NCBI RefSeq assembly: GCF_041146795.1
Contig: NC_135178.1
Location: 1-64,000 of the forward strand
Length of the DNA stretch: 64,000 bases
Source: Maylandia zebra
Lineage: Eukaryota; Chordata; Actinopteri; Cichliformes; Cichlidae
Reading direction: 5' to 3'
Each line of letters opens with the position of its first letter. Position 1 is the stretch's first letter. Shown one piece after another: positions 34,262 through 45,520 of this stretch. Both the position numbers and the translations under genes were made by a program. The notes beneath the pieces were generated by a model, which was not told the origin of the DNA, searched no databases, and saw only the letters and a list, made by a program, of their open reading frames with translations.

Positions 34262-35420
34262 ATGACAGCCGAGCCAGCAGCCTTCCAAGTATCACCGCCG
34301 CCGAAATTTGACTTTTCAAAGCCAGAAGAGTGGCCGAAATGGATCCGACGCTTTGAGAGGTTCAGGATAGCATCCGGACTCGAGCTACAATCGGACGAAA
34401 ACCAGGTTAACACTCTGATATATACAATGGGCGATGAAGCTGAGGACGTGATCACTTCGTTGAACCTGACCGAAGAGGAGGCGAGTGAGTACCACACTCT
34501 CAAAGACAAACTCGAGGCACACTTTGTAGTCAGAAGAAATGTTATCTTTGAACGTGCAAAGTTCAACCAAAGGCAGCAAGAAGCAGGAGAGACTGCAGAC
34601 GGGTTTATTACATCCCTATATGCCTTGGCTGAGCATTGTGGCTACGGGGCGCTGCACAGTGAAATGATAAGAGACGTGGACTGTGCCACAAACCACAGAG
34701 AGCAACGTGAAAAGCCAATGCAACCGCTGTGGAAAGACACCCTTTCACAGCAAGAACCTGTGCCCAGCCAAAGAGGTACTCTGCAATCAGTGTAAAAAGA
34801 AAGGTCACTATGCAAGAGTGTGCAGGTCTGGGGCAGTGGGAGAAATACGTGCAGCAGGTGGTGACAGTGAAGAAAGGGAGGTAGCATTTTTGGGAACAGT
34901 AGCCTCAGAGAGAACTGAGGATGCGTGGTTGACTAAAATAAAAGTTAACAATGTAGACTGCTGGCTCAAAATTGACACAGGAGCGGACGTAACCGTATTT
35001 CCTGAAAAAGAGTACAATGCTCTAGCACAAAAACCACAGCTGCAACCCACAGATCTGAAACTGTATGGGGCGGAAATGTCTCCACTAGCCGTTAGAGGGA
35101 CATTTACTGCTAACCTGAGCACTCCGAGCAAAACTACAGTACAGCCTGTGTATGCAGTAGCAGACCTGACGCAAGGGTTACTTAGCCGCTTAGCAAGTGT
35201 AGCACTTGGATTAGTGGCCAGAGTAGAAGCAGTGTCACTCACTTCGGTAGAGGCAGTAAAGCAGCAGTTTCCAAAACTATTCAACGGGTTAGGCCGAATG
35301 GAGGGGGAATACAAAATTGAGCTTAAAGCAGACGCTAAACCATTTGCCCTGTCAACCCCAAGAAGGGTCCCGTTTCCCCTGTTGCCCAAAGTCAAAGGAG
35401 ACCTTGCTCGTATGAGTTAG
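34262..35420 (+). pseudogene. Gypsy gag, zinc-knuckle and protease region
   Basis: The 5' piece (34262-34795) is a Gag capsid-type sequence with PKFDFSKPEEWPKWIRRFER and FNQRQQEAGETADGFITSLY. An overlapping piece (34683-35420) has zinc knuckles CNRCGKTPFHSKNLC and CNQCKKKGHYARVC, then a retropepsin core WLKIDTGADVTVFP. Fossil region of an LTR element; broken relative to the family. Confidence 0.85.
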
Positions 35421-35464
35421 GTGTAATCTCCAGAGTAGAGCAGCCTACTGACTGGTGTGCAGGA

Positions 35465-37987
35465 ATGGTTCCAGTACCTAAACCAAACAGAGATGAAGTG
35501 CGTGTGTGCGTGGACTTGACCAAACTAAACAATTCTGTGAAAAGAGAAAGACACATGTTGCCATCAGTTGAGCACACCCTAGGACAGCTAGAGGGCGCAA
35601 AGTTGTTCTCAAAACTCGATGCTAACTCAGGGTTTTGGCAAATACCTTTGTCCAAGCAGTCAGCTCTTCTCACAACCTTCATCACACCATTCGGAAGGTA
35701 CTGTTTCAATAGACTCTGTTTTGGCATATCCTCAGCCCCTGAGCATTTTCAAAAACGAATGTCTCAGCTTTTGGAAGGGCTGGACGGTGTTGTCTGCCAA
35801 ATGGATGACATTCTGGTTTATGCTGACACACAGACCCAGCACGACAAGAGGCTGGTTGCAGTCCTCGAACGGCTCACAAAAGCAGGGGTGACATTGAAAA
35901 GTGAGAAGTGTCAGTTTGCAAAGACCTCAATCAAGTTCCTCGGACAGATCATTGACACTACAGGAGTCAAAGCAGACCCAGAAAAAGTGAAAGCGGTCAG
36001 CAACATGGAGGCACCCACCGATGTGGGTGGAGTGAGACGATTCCTAGGAATGGTTAATCATCTAGGCAAGTACCTTCCCCACTTAGCAGAGAAAACACAG
36101 CCGTTGAGAGAACTACTCAGTACCAAAAAAATTTGGTGTTGGAGTGAGGCTCAACAAACAGCGTTTGACAACATTAAGGCAGAACTGAGTAAACCACCGA
36201 ACTTGGCACTCTACAACCCCAAAGCACAAACAACAGTATCAGCTGATGCATCCTCCTATGGACTAGGAGCGGTGCTACTTCAGAAACAAGAGGATGACAC
36301 AACCAAGCCAGTGGCCTTCGCTTCAAGAGCATTAACCCCCACAGAACAAAGGTATGCTCAAATAGAGAAGGAAGCGTTAGCCATAACCTGGGCATGCGAG
36401 CGATTCTCTGATTTTCTTATAGGCATTGAGTTCCATGTTGAGACAGATCACAAGCCTTTAGTACCACTTTTGGGCTCCAAGAACTTAGACGAACTGCCAC
36501 CACGAGTACAAAGACTGAGAATGAGATTAATGCGGTACTCTTTCACCATCTCACATGTCCCAGGCAAACACATCGCAACTGCAGACGTGCTGTCCAGAGC
36601 ACCAGAAAAAACTGTTTGTGATGAGACATTAAGAGACGAAATGAACCTGTATGCACATCAGGTGATTTCAGGTCTTCCTGCAACAGAGGAGAGACTACAA
36701 CAAATAAGAGAGCAGCAAGACAAAGACGAAACACTGAAACAAATCAAACTCTACTGCAGGAACGGCTGGCCGGACAAACTCAAAATACCAGGTCCATGTT
36801 TCCCATACCACCAGCATGCAGGGGACCTGACTGTTGAAAATGAACTTCTCCTAAAAGGTATGCGTATAGTTATTCCAAAGATATTACAGAAAGATGTTTT
36901 GACACGACTGCACACAGGTCACCAGGGCATTGTAAAGTCCAGGGAACGAGCCAAGCAGTTGGTATGGTGGCCAGGACTGAGCTCTCAACTACAACAGCTG
37001 GTAGCAGAATGTGAGACATGTGCAAAGGTGAGACAGCAACCCAGAGAAACACTCATGCCAACTGAGTTTCCTACATGGCCGTGGGAGTTAGTTGGTGCTG
37101 ATATTTTTGAGTGGAGTAACAGCCAGTATTTGGTTGCAGTGGACTATTTCTCACGATACATAGAAATAGCTAAGCTGTCCTCTACCACATCAGCAGCAGT
37201 GATTGACCACTTAAAGTCCATATTCGCATGCCACGGCATTCCAACAGAGTTAAGGTCGGATAATGGTCCACAATTCTCCTCAGAACACTTCCAAAAGTTT
37301 GCTTCAGAGTGGGGCTTTGCCCACACCACTTCCAGCCCGAGATTCCCTCAGAGCAATGGTGAGGCTGAAAGAGCAGTGAGAACAGTAAAGAGCCTTCTAC
37401 AGAAAGAAGGAGACCCATATCTTGCTCTCATGGCATATCGCGCCACACCACTTGCCAATGGACATAGCCCTGCAGAGCTTCTGATGGGGAGGAAACTTCG
37501 TACCACAGTTCCCATACTTCCATCCTGCCTCAACTCAGGCTGGACAAACATCACTAAACTGAGAGAGAGAGAAGGGAAGGAGAGAGAAAAACAGTGGAAA
37601 TGGTTCAATTACAGACACAGAGCACAAGACCTCACTGGACTACACCCAGGAGATCAAGTTTGGATCACAGACATGAAAACAAATGGGACTATATCAGGCA
37701 GAGCAGATACGCCGCGGTCTTACCTTGTTGAGACCCCGAGGGGGCTTCTACGTCGAAACAGGAGCCATCTCATCACACTAAAAGGGACCAAGACTGAACC
37801 AACTGAACAACAAATCCCTGTCCTGCCAGAAAACAGCAGCAGCCCTGTTTCAAACCAGGTTCAGCAGTGTCTTATACCACCAAGTAACCAGTCTACTGAA
37901 AGAAGATATCCTACAAGAGACAAAAACCCACCGAGGTACCTTAAGGACTTTGATTTAGGTAGAAGGTACTCTCGAGCACCTGAGTGA
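35465..37987 (+). CDS. Gypsy pol region: reverse transcriptase, RNase H, integrase
   Basis: An open stretch of about 840 codons. Reverse transcriptase with KLFSKLDANSGFWQIPL, FGISSAPEHFQKRM and the catalytic CQMDDILVYAD. RNase H with VSADASSYGLGAVLLQ and HVETDHKPLVPLLG. Integrase with an HHCC finger (HTGHQGIVKSRERAK, CETCAKV), core residues in GADIFEW and LRSDNGPQFSSEHF, and a C-terminal domain with GDQVWITDMKT. The domain order RT-RH-IN is that of Ty3/Gypsy elements. Confidence 0.92.
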   Translation: MVPVPKPNRDEVRVCVDLTKLNNSVKRERHMLPSVEHTLGQLEGAKLFSKLDANSGFWQIPLSKQSALLTTFITPFGRYCFNRLCFGISSAPEHFQKRMSQLLEGLDGVVCQMDDILVYADTQTQHDKRLVAVLERLTKAGVTLKSEKCQFAKTSIKFLGQIIDTTGVKADPEKVKAVSNMEAPTDVGGVRRFLGMVNHLGKYLPHLAEKTQPLRELLSTKKIWCWSEAQQTAFDNIKAELSKPPNLALYNPKAQTTVSADASSYGLGAVLLQKQEDDTTKPVAFASRALTPTEQRYAQIEKEALAITWACERFSDFLIGIEFHVETDHKPLVPLLGSKNLDELPPRVQRLRMRLMRYSFTISHVPGKHIATADVLSRAPEKTVCDETLRDEMNLYAHQVISGLPATEERLQQIREQQDKDETLKQIKLYCRNGWPDKLKIPGPCFPYHQHAGDLTVENELLLKGMRIVIPKILQKDVLTRLHTGHQGIVKSRERAKQLVWWPGLSSQLQQLVAECETCAKVRQQPRETLMPTEFPTWPWELVGADIFEWSNSQYLVAVDYFSRYIEIAKLSSTTSAAVIDHLKSIFACHGIPTELRSDNGPQFSSEHFQKFASEWGFAHTTSSPRFPQSNGEAERAVRTVKSLLQKEGDPYLALMAYRATPLANGHSPAELLMGRKLRTTVPILPSCLNSGWTNITKLREREGKEREKQWKWFNYRHRAQDLTGLHPGDQVWITDMKTNGTISGRADTPRSYLVETPRGLLRRNRSHLITLKGTKTEPTEQQIPVLPENSSSPVSNQVQQCLIPPSNQSTERRYPTRDKNPPRYLKDFDLGRRYSRAPE

Positions 37988-38244
37988 CCAGCCCGGGGCA
38001 GAATAATCCCCTCACTCAGTTGAAGGACTGGGTTGTCTACCCCACCTTCATAGTTGAATAAGTTCACACAGTTAAATAAAATAATAGTTATAAATTAAGG
38101 CAATAAATGTTTGTTACAGATTTGAGTTAATGTAACAGCCTTGGAGTATCCAGCTACAAGTTAAGTTGCAGTGATTTCAGTATTGACATAAATGTGGATT
38201 AATACAGAAAACATTATAGTTTATAATGTACTCAGAAGGGGGGA

Positions 38245-38410
38245 TGTTATGGTAAGGACTAATTCAATGGTTCATGCAGCACCCTCTGGTGGTGGAGCCG
38301 TGTGTATTTGTTGTTGCAGCTTGGCAATAAACGGAGTCGCTACGTTAAGACAGAGCTGTCCCAGTCTCGTTAATGGTGCTGCTATTATAAACCTGAGATC
38401 TACCAAAACA
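38245..38410 (+). repeat. 3' LTR of the Gypsy element
   Basis: 166 bp, about 98% identical to the 5' LTR, preceded by a purine tract and followed by the GTTTT duplication. Confidence 0.9.
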
Positions 38411-40315
38411 GTTTTGATGGCAGAGTTGATGGATATTAGCTTCTGCTAGCCCTGAAGTCCCCGCCCGGCGTAACAGGTGTAGAGGTGCGCACAGGTGTTT
38501 AATTCGAGTGCCACTTCAGTCAGCTGTTGACTGCACCAACCAAACGTCTTCAATCAGGTTTGCCCTGCTCAACACTCGCTCAATCACAAATCGTTTATTT
38601 TAAACGATCTTTTTATAAAGGAATCTCTCAACTTCTTGTGTTTAACTGAGATGTGGCAACAAAACATGGATTATATACATCTGAAGGAAATTTGTTCGAC
38701 GTCTTTCGGGACGTGGCGGAGGTCTTGCTGTTGTGCACCAGGACAGATTCACATGCAGACTGATGAACTTGGATTCTTTTACTTCATTTGAACTTCAGAT
38801 GATCAAGGTCGGCTCTTTGCGCACCTTTTATTGTATTTTAATCTACCGACCTCCTGGCCCTGCCGGAGTCTTTTTAACTGAATTTAACGACCTCCTATCA
38901 TCCATTATTAAATTAGAGAAGGTGGTAATTTTGGGAGATTTTAACCTTCATATTGATGATGCATCCTGTAATATGGCTGCTGACTTCATGACTATCACAG
39001 AGTCTTTTAATTTTATGCAGCATGTTTCTGGCCCTACACATGTAAAGGGTCACACATTGGACCTTGTTTTCTCCTTGGGTTTAAATATAAATGACATTCG
39101 TGTGGAAAATGTCCATGTGAGTGACCATAGCTGCATATATTTTAACTTGTCGTTTTATTTGGATCCCCCGGCTCCCAAAATAACGATTGAAAGGCGAATC
39201 ATAAACCAGAACGCTGGCAAAAGGTTCTCTGCCATGTTTGACGCTGAAATGACTTAGAATGATTTGGACTCTCTTGTCTCATCCTTTAATAACCAGTGTA
39301 ATTCTACTTTAGACATGGTGGCACCTCTGAAAAAAAGTACTGTCCTACGTTTGAAATCTCATCCTTGGTTAAATGAAAACATTCGTAATTTCAGGAGATA
39401 CTGTCGCAAGCTAGAACGTTTGTGGAAGGCTTCCAAGCTTGAGGTTTATAAGTTACACCTTAAAGAATCTATCCTCTTGCTAAATGACATGTGGAAAAAT
39501 GCCAGAGTATTTTTCATACCTCATAGCTTCAAAAAAGAAAGATCCTAAATTCTTGTTTAAAACAATTAAGAGTATCGTTTCTCCTGATGCTCCTTGTGCA
39601 CCAGTTCACTCAACGTCCGAATGCAATGAGTTTATGAACTATTTCAGAAATAAGGTCATTGCCACCAGGTCTAATATCTCTCCATCTTCTCAATATCAAA
39701 CTTTTAACTTGCTCTCCTCTGATACTTGGTCCTCTTTTACTCCTGTTACATTACAAGACATCAGAGGCCTGCTTTGTCATATAAAACAGACTTCAAGCCC
39801 CCTTGATGTCCTTCCATCTTCATTTTTCACTAGTGTGTTTGATTCAATTGGCCCCTGTATTGTGGAAATGATAAATACTTCTCTTCATACTGGCTGAGTC
39901 CCCAGCTTACAAGCTATTGTTGAGCCAATATTAAAGAAACCCCAGCTGGATCCATCTCTTCCTAACAGTTATAGGCCAATATCCAAATTGCCTTTTATAT
40001 CAAAAATTTTAGAAAAAGTAGTACTAGAAAAACTTAACTATTTCCTGGATAAAAATGCTGTTATGGACACTTTCCAGTCTGGTTTTCGTAAATTGCATTC
40101 CACTGAAACGGCCTTACTTAGAGTATCTAGTGATATCTTGATGGCAGCAGACTCTGGAGAATATACAGTGCTGATCCTGTTGGATCTCAGCTCTGCTTTT
40201 GACACTGTAGATCACAGTATCATGATAAACAGACTCGAGAACTTGTTTGGGATTACTGGTGTTGTTTTAAAATGGTTTATATCATATCTGTCTGAGAGAT
40301 CTTTTACTGTTTGCA

Positions 40316-41797
40316 CAGGGCTCTAGACTAACTTTTTGCCATGGGCGTACCGGTACGCCTAACTTAAAAAAGTTAGTCGTACCGGCACAAAAGTTAGGCG
40401 AACACAAATTTTATAATAACTTATATAATATAATGTGTTTTTCTGGATACACTGTGCTTTTTCAGCATTCAAAGATTGATGACACCGTGTCAGAGCACTG
40501 GCTATGAATTTCAGAAGGATCAGGCCTTAACTTAACAGAAAAGTTAGCAATAGTTCTTTTCCTATTACAGCTACATCCACTTCTGTCGTGCCTAGGCTAC
40601 TCACTAGGGCTGGGTATCATCACTGCTTTCTATAATCCATTCAATTCCGGTTTTCAAGTCCCGATTCGATTCAACTTAGCCTCAGACAGTCAGAAATATT
40701 ATAATTCTGATCATTTATCAGTACTGACTTCATCAGAATTGTGAACATCACAGCAGATGTCTATGTGTGAAAGTAACTGAGAATAAAACACAGAAAAACA
40801 TGAAGGAGATTTTCCTGGTCTGGCTTTTTATAGCAGATAACCTTAAAAATATTCTACAATGTTCTGCATATAAAGTTTAAATTTCTTCAGTATTGAACAA
40901 CAGAAAAATAGGCTTTCTTGTCCGAGGTCATTTAAGTGAAAAAAAGAAAAGAAAAAGACAGCAGCCTACAGTGCTGTAAACAACGGTAGACTGGTGGGTA
41001 ATAAGCGAATGAATAATACAGAAAACAGAGATTGGAGACGGAAACTGTTCTTGAAGTACAGAGAGAGTTAGAGAGAGCGCTAGCTGTGCATGAAGTGTGA
41101 TTTTAATAGTCGTGGAAGCAAAACAGCAAAATTCATGACGACATTGATCAAATGTGAAGCGCAGTTTGCTGCTTCTTTTGCTGCTTCTTTTGTTGCTGGC
41201 TCGGTGAATTTTGGTTGGAGAGAGACAAAACCTGCAGCTCAGAATCAGCGCAAAAAGACGTAATCACAGCGCGGACCGGACGCATCAGAACCGCTAAGCT
41301 CCGACAGTGTGTCCGTCTGCGGGCTGTCGGGTGAGAAAGCCGAGGAAGACAAAGTTGATTGTGATGTGTCGAGTCATTCTGTGTTTACGTCTTTGTGTGG
41401 AATCCGTGTACCTGCTCTCATTTGCTGTTTGGTTGTTGTTGAAATGGTTTTGTGAGCTTTAATCACAAAACACAGTTATATTTAAAAGTCGATTCAGGAT
41501 TTAATGAATTGATATCGCTTTATTCAAGCTACTCACCTCCCACTTCCACCTGCACTTTCAACTGGACCACGGCCAATCAGAGAGGTCCCGCCCCTTACTA
41601 TCTCTGATTGGTTTAGTCCACGATAGGGGCATAATGTGTGTCTGTTGTTGACCACAGGGAAGGTTGCAGATTTTGTTTTTTGTTTTTTGCTACCCGAACA
41701 GTTGGTCGCACAGGTGCAACCGAATTTTTTTTTTTAGTCGCACCACTGAAAAATTTGGTCATATTTGCGACCAAATTGGTCGCACTCTAGAGCCCTG
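40316..41797. mobile_element. DNA transposon with CAGGGCTCTAGA ends and 5-bp duplication
   Basis: The ends CAGGGCTCTAGACTAAC and GTCGCACTCTAGAGCCCTG are flanked by TTGCA (40311-40315 and 41798-41802). Removing the insert and one TTGCA rejoins the host LINE frame as SFTVC-MNHVTSESTVL without a shift, which confirms the borders. The interior is non-coding apart from short frames. A 5-bp duplication fits the hAT5 type or another superfamily; typical hATs make 8 bp. Confidence 0.8.
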
Positions 41798-42501
41798 TTG
41801 CATGAATCATGTCACATCAGAATCAACAGTTTTGCCGTGTGGGGTACCTCAGGGATCTATCCTGGGTCCAATTCTCTTTTTACTTTATGTATTTCCCCTA
41901 GGCCAAATTATTAAGCGCTATAAATATATCTCCTATCATCTCTATGCTGACGACATCCAACTATACTGTTCCTTCAAAATGTCTGAGTTTTATAAATTGT
42001 CTAATTTAAGTAATTGCCTGACAGAAATCAACAAATGGTTATATGACAATTTTCTCCAACTAAACTCTGAAAAAACAGAAACTCTAATTATTGCTCCAGA
42101 CCACATGGTCCCAGAAATTAGACAGCATATCAGCTTCTTAGACCCTTATGTAAAATCAAGCCTTAGAAACCTCGGTGTCATATTTGACAGCTCGATGTCG
42201 CTGGAGCAGCATTCTAAGCAGCTGGTCTGAAACTGTTTTTATCATTTATGGAATATTTCTAAACTCAGACTAATGGTATCAAAGCTTGAACTTGAGATGA
42301 TTATTCATGCTTTTATTTCTTCTCGTTTAGACTATTGTAATGGCCTTTTTACTTGTTTTAACAAATCAGCCTTAAATCGTCTTCAGACTCTGCAGAATGC
42401 TGCAGCACGTCTCTTAACAGGCACCAAAAGAAGATCGCATATCACTCCAGCCTCCCTTCACTGGTTCCCTTCACTGGTTGCCTGTAAATTTTAGGTTTCA
42501 T

Positions 42502-43905
42502 TAGGGCTGCTCAATTAATCGAATTTTAATCACGATTACGATCTGGGCTTTCAACGATCATTAAAAATGACTGAGCCGATTATTAGCCCCTCCCTCATGC
42601 TTTACTCTCGCGCTGCTCCGTGTGGCAAATCAAGCGCACTGCTCTGCATTTCGAACACGCGTCACAACAATTAAGAGGACCCGAGGGAAGCTCGGAGAGC
42701 TAAGCAGAAGTTATTTGGAGAGGAGTGGACTGCCGTTGGTTGAAAAGAGAGGTAAAAAAAAAACAAAAAAAAAAACTTCAGTGGTGTGGAAACATTATGG
42801 GTTCGTGGAGTCAGACGTGGATCAAGTAGACACAGTGTGTAAACTTTGCTATGGTGTCGTAGCTGCACCACAGAGCAACACTGCAAAGTTTACATTTTTC
42901 ATTTATTTCTTATATTGCAAACATTTGCACTGTTATCAGTATTTGCACACTATTTTATATTATTTTTTAAAGTCATTATTCAATACATTGTTATTGTTAA
43001 CCCTTTAAAGCCGGTCAGAGCAGCATGCTCGTTTTGTATAACTATTTTTAAATCCCTGTAGAACCTGAACCGCTAAGCTAGCACAATAAAATTTTTTCCA
43101 TATGAAACCAGAGGAGTTGTATTTACATCTTATGCCCTCAGCTTGTCCTAGGTCACGGTTTCCTTCCACATATAGCTTTGCAAAAATTGCATAAAAAGTG
43201 CTTGCAGGAACAAAAACATAATATTCCAGAAACACGCTTTGCCGATCTGATCAGCTGTTCTTAACACTTCCCACATTGAAAAAGACATCAACATGAACTA
43301 TCGCAAGTGACGTCATTTTCGCGGAAAATGTAGTTTTTTACTTGTAGGCCTTAGAACTCGAATTGCGCTGCTGGAAATAGTTTATTTTGATGCACATGCT
43401 TTGCAAATTTGCATCATAGGATTGTTTTTTTGTTTTTCCTGCAGTATATAAAAATTGCTGTATCTCCAAAAATAAAACTATGAAGACACTCAAAATAAAT
43501 TTCCTGTTGTTGTAAACTATTTTTTGCAACTTTTTTGTATTTAAAGTTTTGAGGGATAAACCTCTTAAATTTCTCCAAGTAGAAATATATGTAAAAAAAA
43601 CAAAACAAAAATGATTTTCAATTTTTTTGTAGTTTATTGCACTTTTTTGCAATTAATGTAGTTACTATGGACTTAATACATACACATTTTTAAAATATGG
43701 GCTATAACAGTTGTATTGATGTATAGCAACTTAAAATGCTCCCACAAATGGCACTACAACATTTAAAAAAAAAAAAAAAAAGCTCTGGCGGACTTGGTTC
43801 TATGGTAGGTCTTAAAGGGTTAAATAAATATCGTCAAATAATCGTGATCTCAATTTCAGTGAAAATAATCGTGATTATCATTTTTGCCATAATCGAGCAG
43901 CCCTA
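42502..43905 (+). mobile_element. non-autonomous hAT with BED-finger remnant
   Basis: TIRs TAGGGCTGCTCAATTAATCG and ATAATCGAGCAGCCCTA are flanked by the exact 8-bp duplication GGTTTCAT (42494-42501 and 43906-43913). At about 42770-42890 the plus strand reads TSVVWKHYGFVESDVDQVDT then VCKLCYGVVAAPQSNT, the BED finger of a hAT transposase; the catalytic region is absent. Confidence 0.92.
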
Positions 43906-44940
43906 GGTTTCATTTTAAAATTTTAGTTCTAAACTTTAGGGCCCTACATGGTCAGGCTCCTCAATATTTATCTGACCTGCTGAAACCACATGCATCTTCT
44001 CGGGCTTTAAGGTCATTAGATCAGAGACTGCTGGTGGTACCGCGCACTCGTTTTAAAACTTGTGGTGATCGGGCCTTTCAGGTTGTGGCACCACGGTTGT
44101 GGAATTCTCTCCCACTGTCTCTTCGTTGCACGGACTCCATTGATTCTTTTAAGAAACAGCTGAAGACATTTTTATTTAGAAAAGCATTTGATTAATTTCT
44201 TCTTATGCTGTTTTTATAGTTTTACATTGTTTTATTTACTGTTATATTGTTTTTATATTCTCATTTCCTTTGTGATTTTTATCTGTGAAAACCGCTATAT
44301 ACTTACTTACTTTTACTAATGTTGGGCAACGATAAGAAAATGAAATATCGCTATAGAATATGGGTAAAACGCACATGCGTAGTGCCTTTGTTTTCATACG
44401 CACATGGCGGAAAAAGTGTGCCGGCAACAGAGAATGAGAAGGGCGAAAGCGGATCGTTGAATGAAACTGATGAATCAGAATTGGTTTGTAAAAATGCTGA
44501 AACTTCAGTGGTGTGGAACTGGTTTAGCTTTCGTCCGTCAGATACACAACAAAGCACTAGTTTTGGTAGCGCATGCTAGCGGGCTGTCGTTATTACCGTG
44601 TTGTTTGGAAAATACGGCACACTTAAAATCAATCCTTTGTTTTTTCTGAAAATCGACAGTGCCCCTTATAATCCTGTGTGCCTTATGTATGACTTCTGGT
44701 TGTGTTTACTGACCTCAAAATGATTTTATGTGGTACACGGCGCTGGAAAATCTGTCACGTTTTAGTACGACTTTGCTAAGCTACGAACCCGCACCGCATG
44801 ATGGATTGTCGGAGCATTACGGCTATCGTAGGCAGGAGCCTCGCGGAGTGATACGTACTGTGCTTCAACATAATATTACCGTATTGTGTGTGTATAACCT
44901 CTTTTTAAGTTTTGTGGATAATAATATCCACAAAACAAAA

Positions 44941-45520
44941 CTCTTCCGGGAAAACATCTGATTTAATGACATGTGAATATGCTGAGGATATGTCGGCCAA
45001 TTTCCACTGGAAATGCCTTTTGGTTAAACTGTCAGCAAGGAATTTGCACTGTTACATTTTTATATAACTTTAATGCACATAAAAAACAGCTGCTTGTTTA
45101 CGTGAAAATACATTGATGGGGTTTTTTGCACTAATAAAGTTGTGGAGTTGTAAAGCATTTTGTCTAGTGTCAGTTATATCGTCAGTCATATTGTTAGCGC
45201 AAATTTTCAAATGTATATTGTGATAAATATTTTTGGTTATATCGTCCTGCTCTAGACAAGGGTCACTCCCATGCAAGTAATTAAAATGTTGCTTTGTCAT
45301 TTTGTAATCCAGATAACATTTTATTATTTCTTTTTCATAGTTTGGCGAAAAAGGTAAAAAAAAAAAAAAAGATACAAGGTGATAGCACACTTACATGCCT
45401 CAATTACAAATACAGCTACACTTGCATCCAAATCAGATGTCATAATTTTTAGAAGTGTGAGCTTCAGACTACAGGAGCAACTCTTCCTGGAAAACATCTG
45501 ATTTAATGACATGTGAATAT
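44941..45520. repeat. 40-bp direct repeats 540 bp apart
   Basis: CTCTTCCGGGAAAACATCTG plus the following 20 bases (44941-44980) recur at 45481-45520 with one mismatch. They border about 500 bp of AT-rich DNA. This could be a local duplication or the scar of an insertion with unusually long flanking repeats. Confidence 0.8.

Larger units (their letters stand above)
33942..38410 (+). mobile_element. Ty3/Gypsy LTR retrotransposon fossil, nearly complete
   Basis: Two 166-bp LTRs (33942-34107 and 38245-38410), about 98% identical, begin TGTT and end ACA. They are flanked by the 5-bp duplication GTTTT (33937-33941 and 38411-38415). The primer-binding site begins TGGTGTCAGAAG at 34108, and a purine tract (AGAAGGGGGGA) precedes the 3' LTR. 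Parts in order: gag, zinc knuckles, protease, reverse transcriptase, RNase H, integrase. The element is structurally complete with about two or three breaks in its coding region. High LTR identity suggests a young insertion. It lies in the 5' portion of the LINE. Confidence 0.92.
33443..44316 (+). mobile_element. L2-type LINE carrying three later insertions
   Basis: The element starts near ACAAGATGGCGCCTGTG (33445) and ends with a (TTAC)n tail near 44316. Coding remains on the plus strand: a pre-endonuclease basic stretch (GTRAGVQVRLRRY, about 33760); endonuclease with CILIYRPPGPAGVFLTEFND, VVILGDFNLHIDD and VSDHSCIYF (38733-39257); linker pieces (39264-39897); reverse transcriptase with [29 protein letters not shown] (39988-40326); then after an insertion GVPQGSILGPILFLLYVF, HLYADDIQLYCSF (41808-42230); then LDYCNGLF and NAAARLLTGTKRRSHITP (42273-42480); the C-terminal block resumes at about 43914. 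Insertions: 33942-38410, 40316-41797 and 42502-43905. Several frameshifts and stops make it inactive. It is older than the L2 at 23-30 kb. Confidence 0.85.
33391..45256 (+). mobile_element. hAT element split by a LINE (outermost layer of the large nest)
   Basis: The left end AAGGCTGGGTCATATCATAC (33391-33442) and the right part from 44317 (TAATGTTGGGCAACGATAAG) line up with the start of the related hAT at 46611 (GTAGGGCTGGGCCATATTAT...ACAATGTTAGACAACGATAC). The LINE entered with a roughly 12-bp duplication (TAATGTTGACAA-like, 33431-33442 and 44317-44329). A BED-finger start, TSVVWNWFSFRPSDTQQS, is read at about 44500-44560. The right end near 45256 (GGTTATATCGTCCTGCTCTA) is an estimate. Confidence 0.65.
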
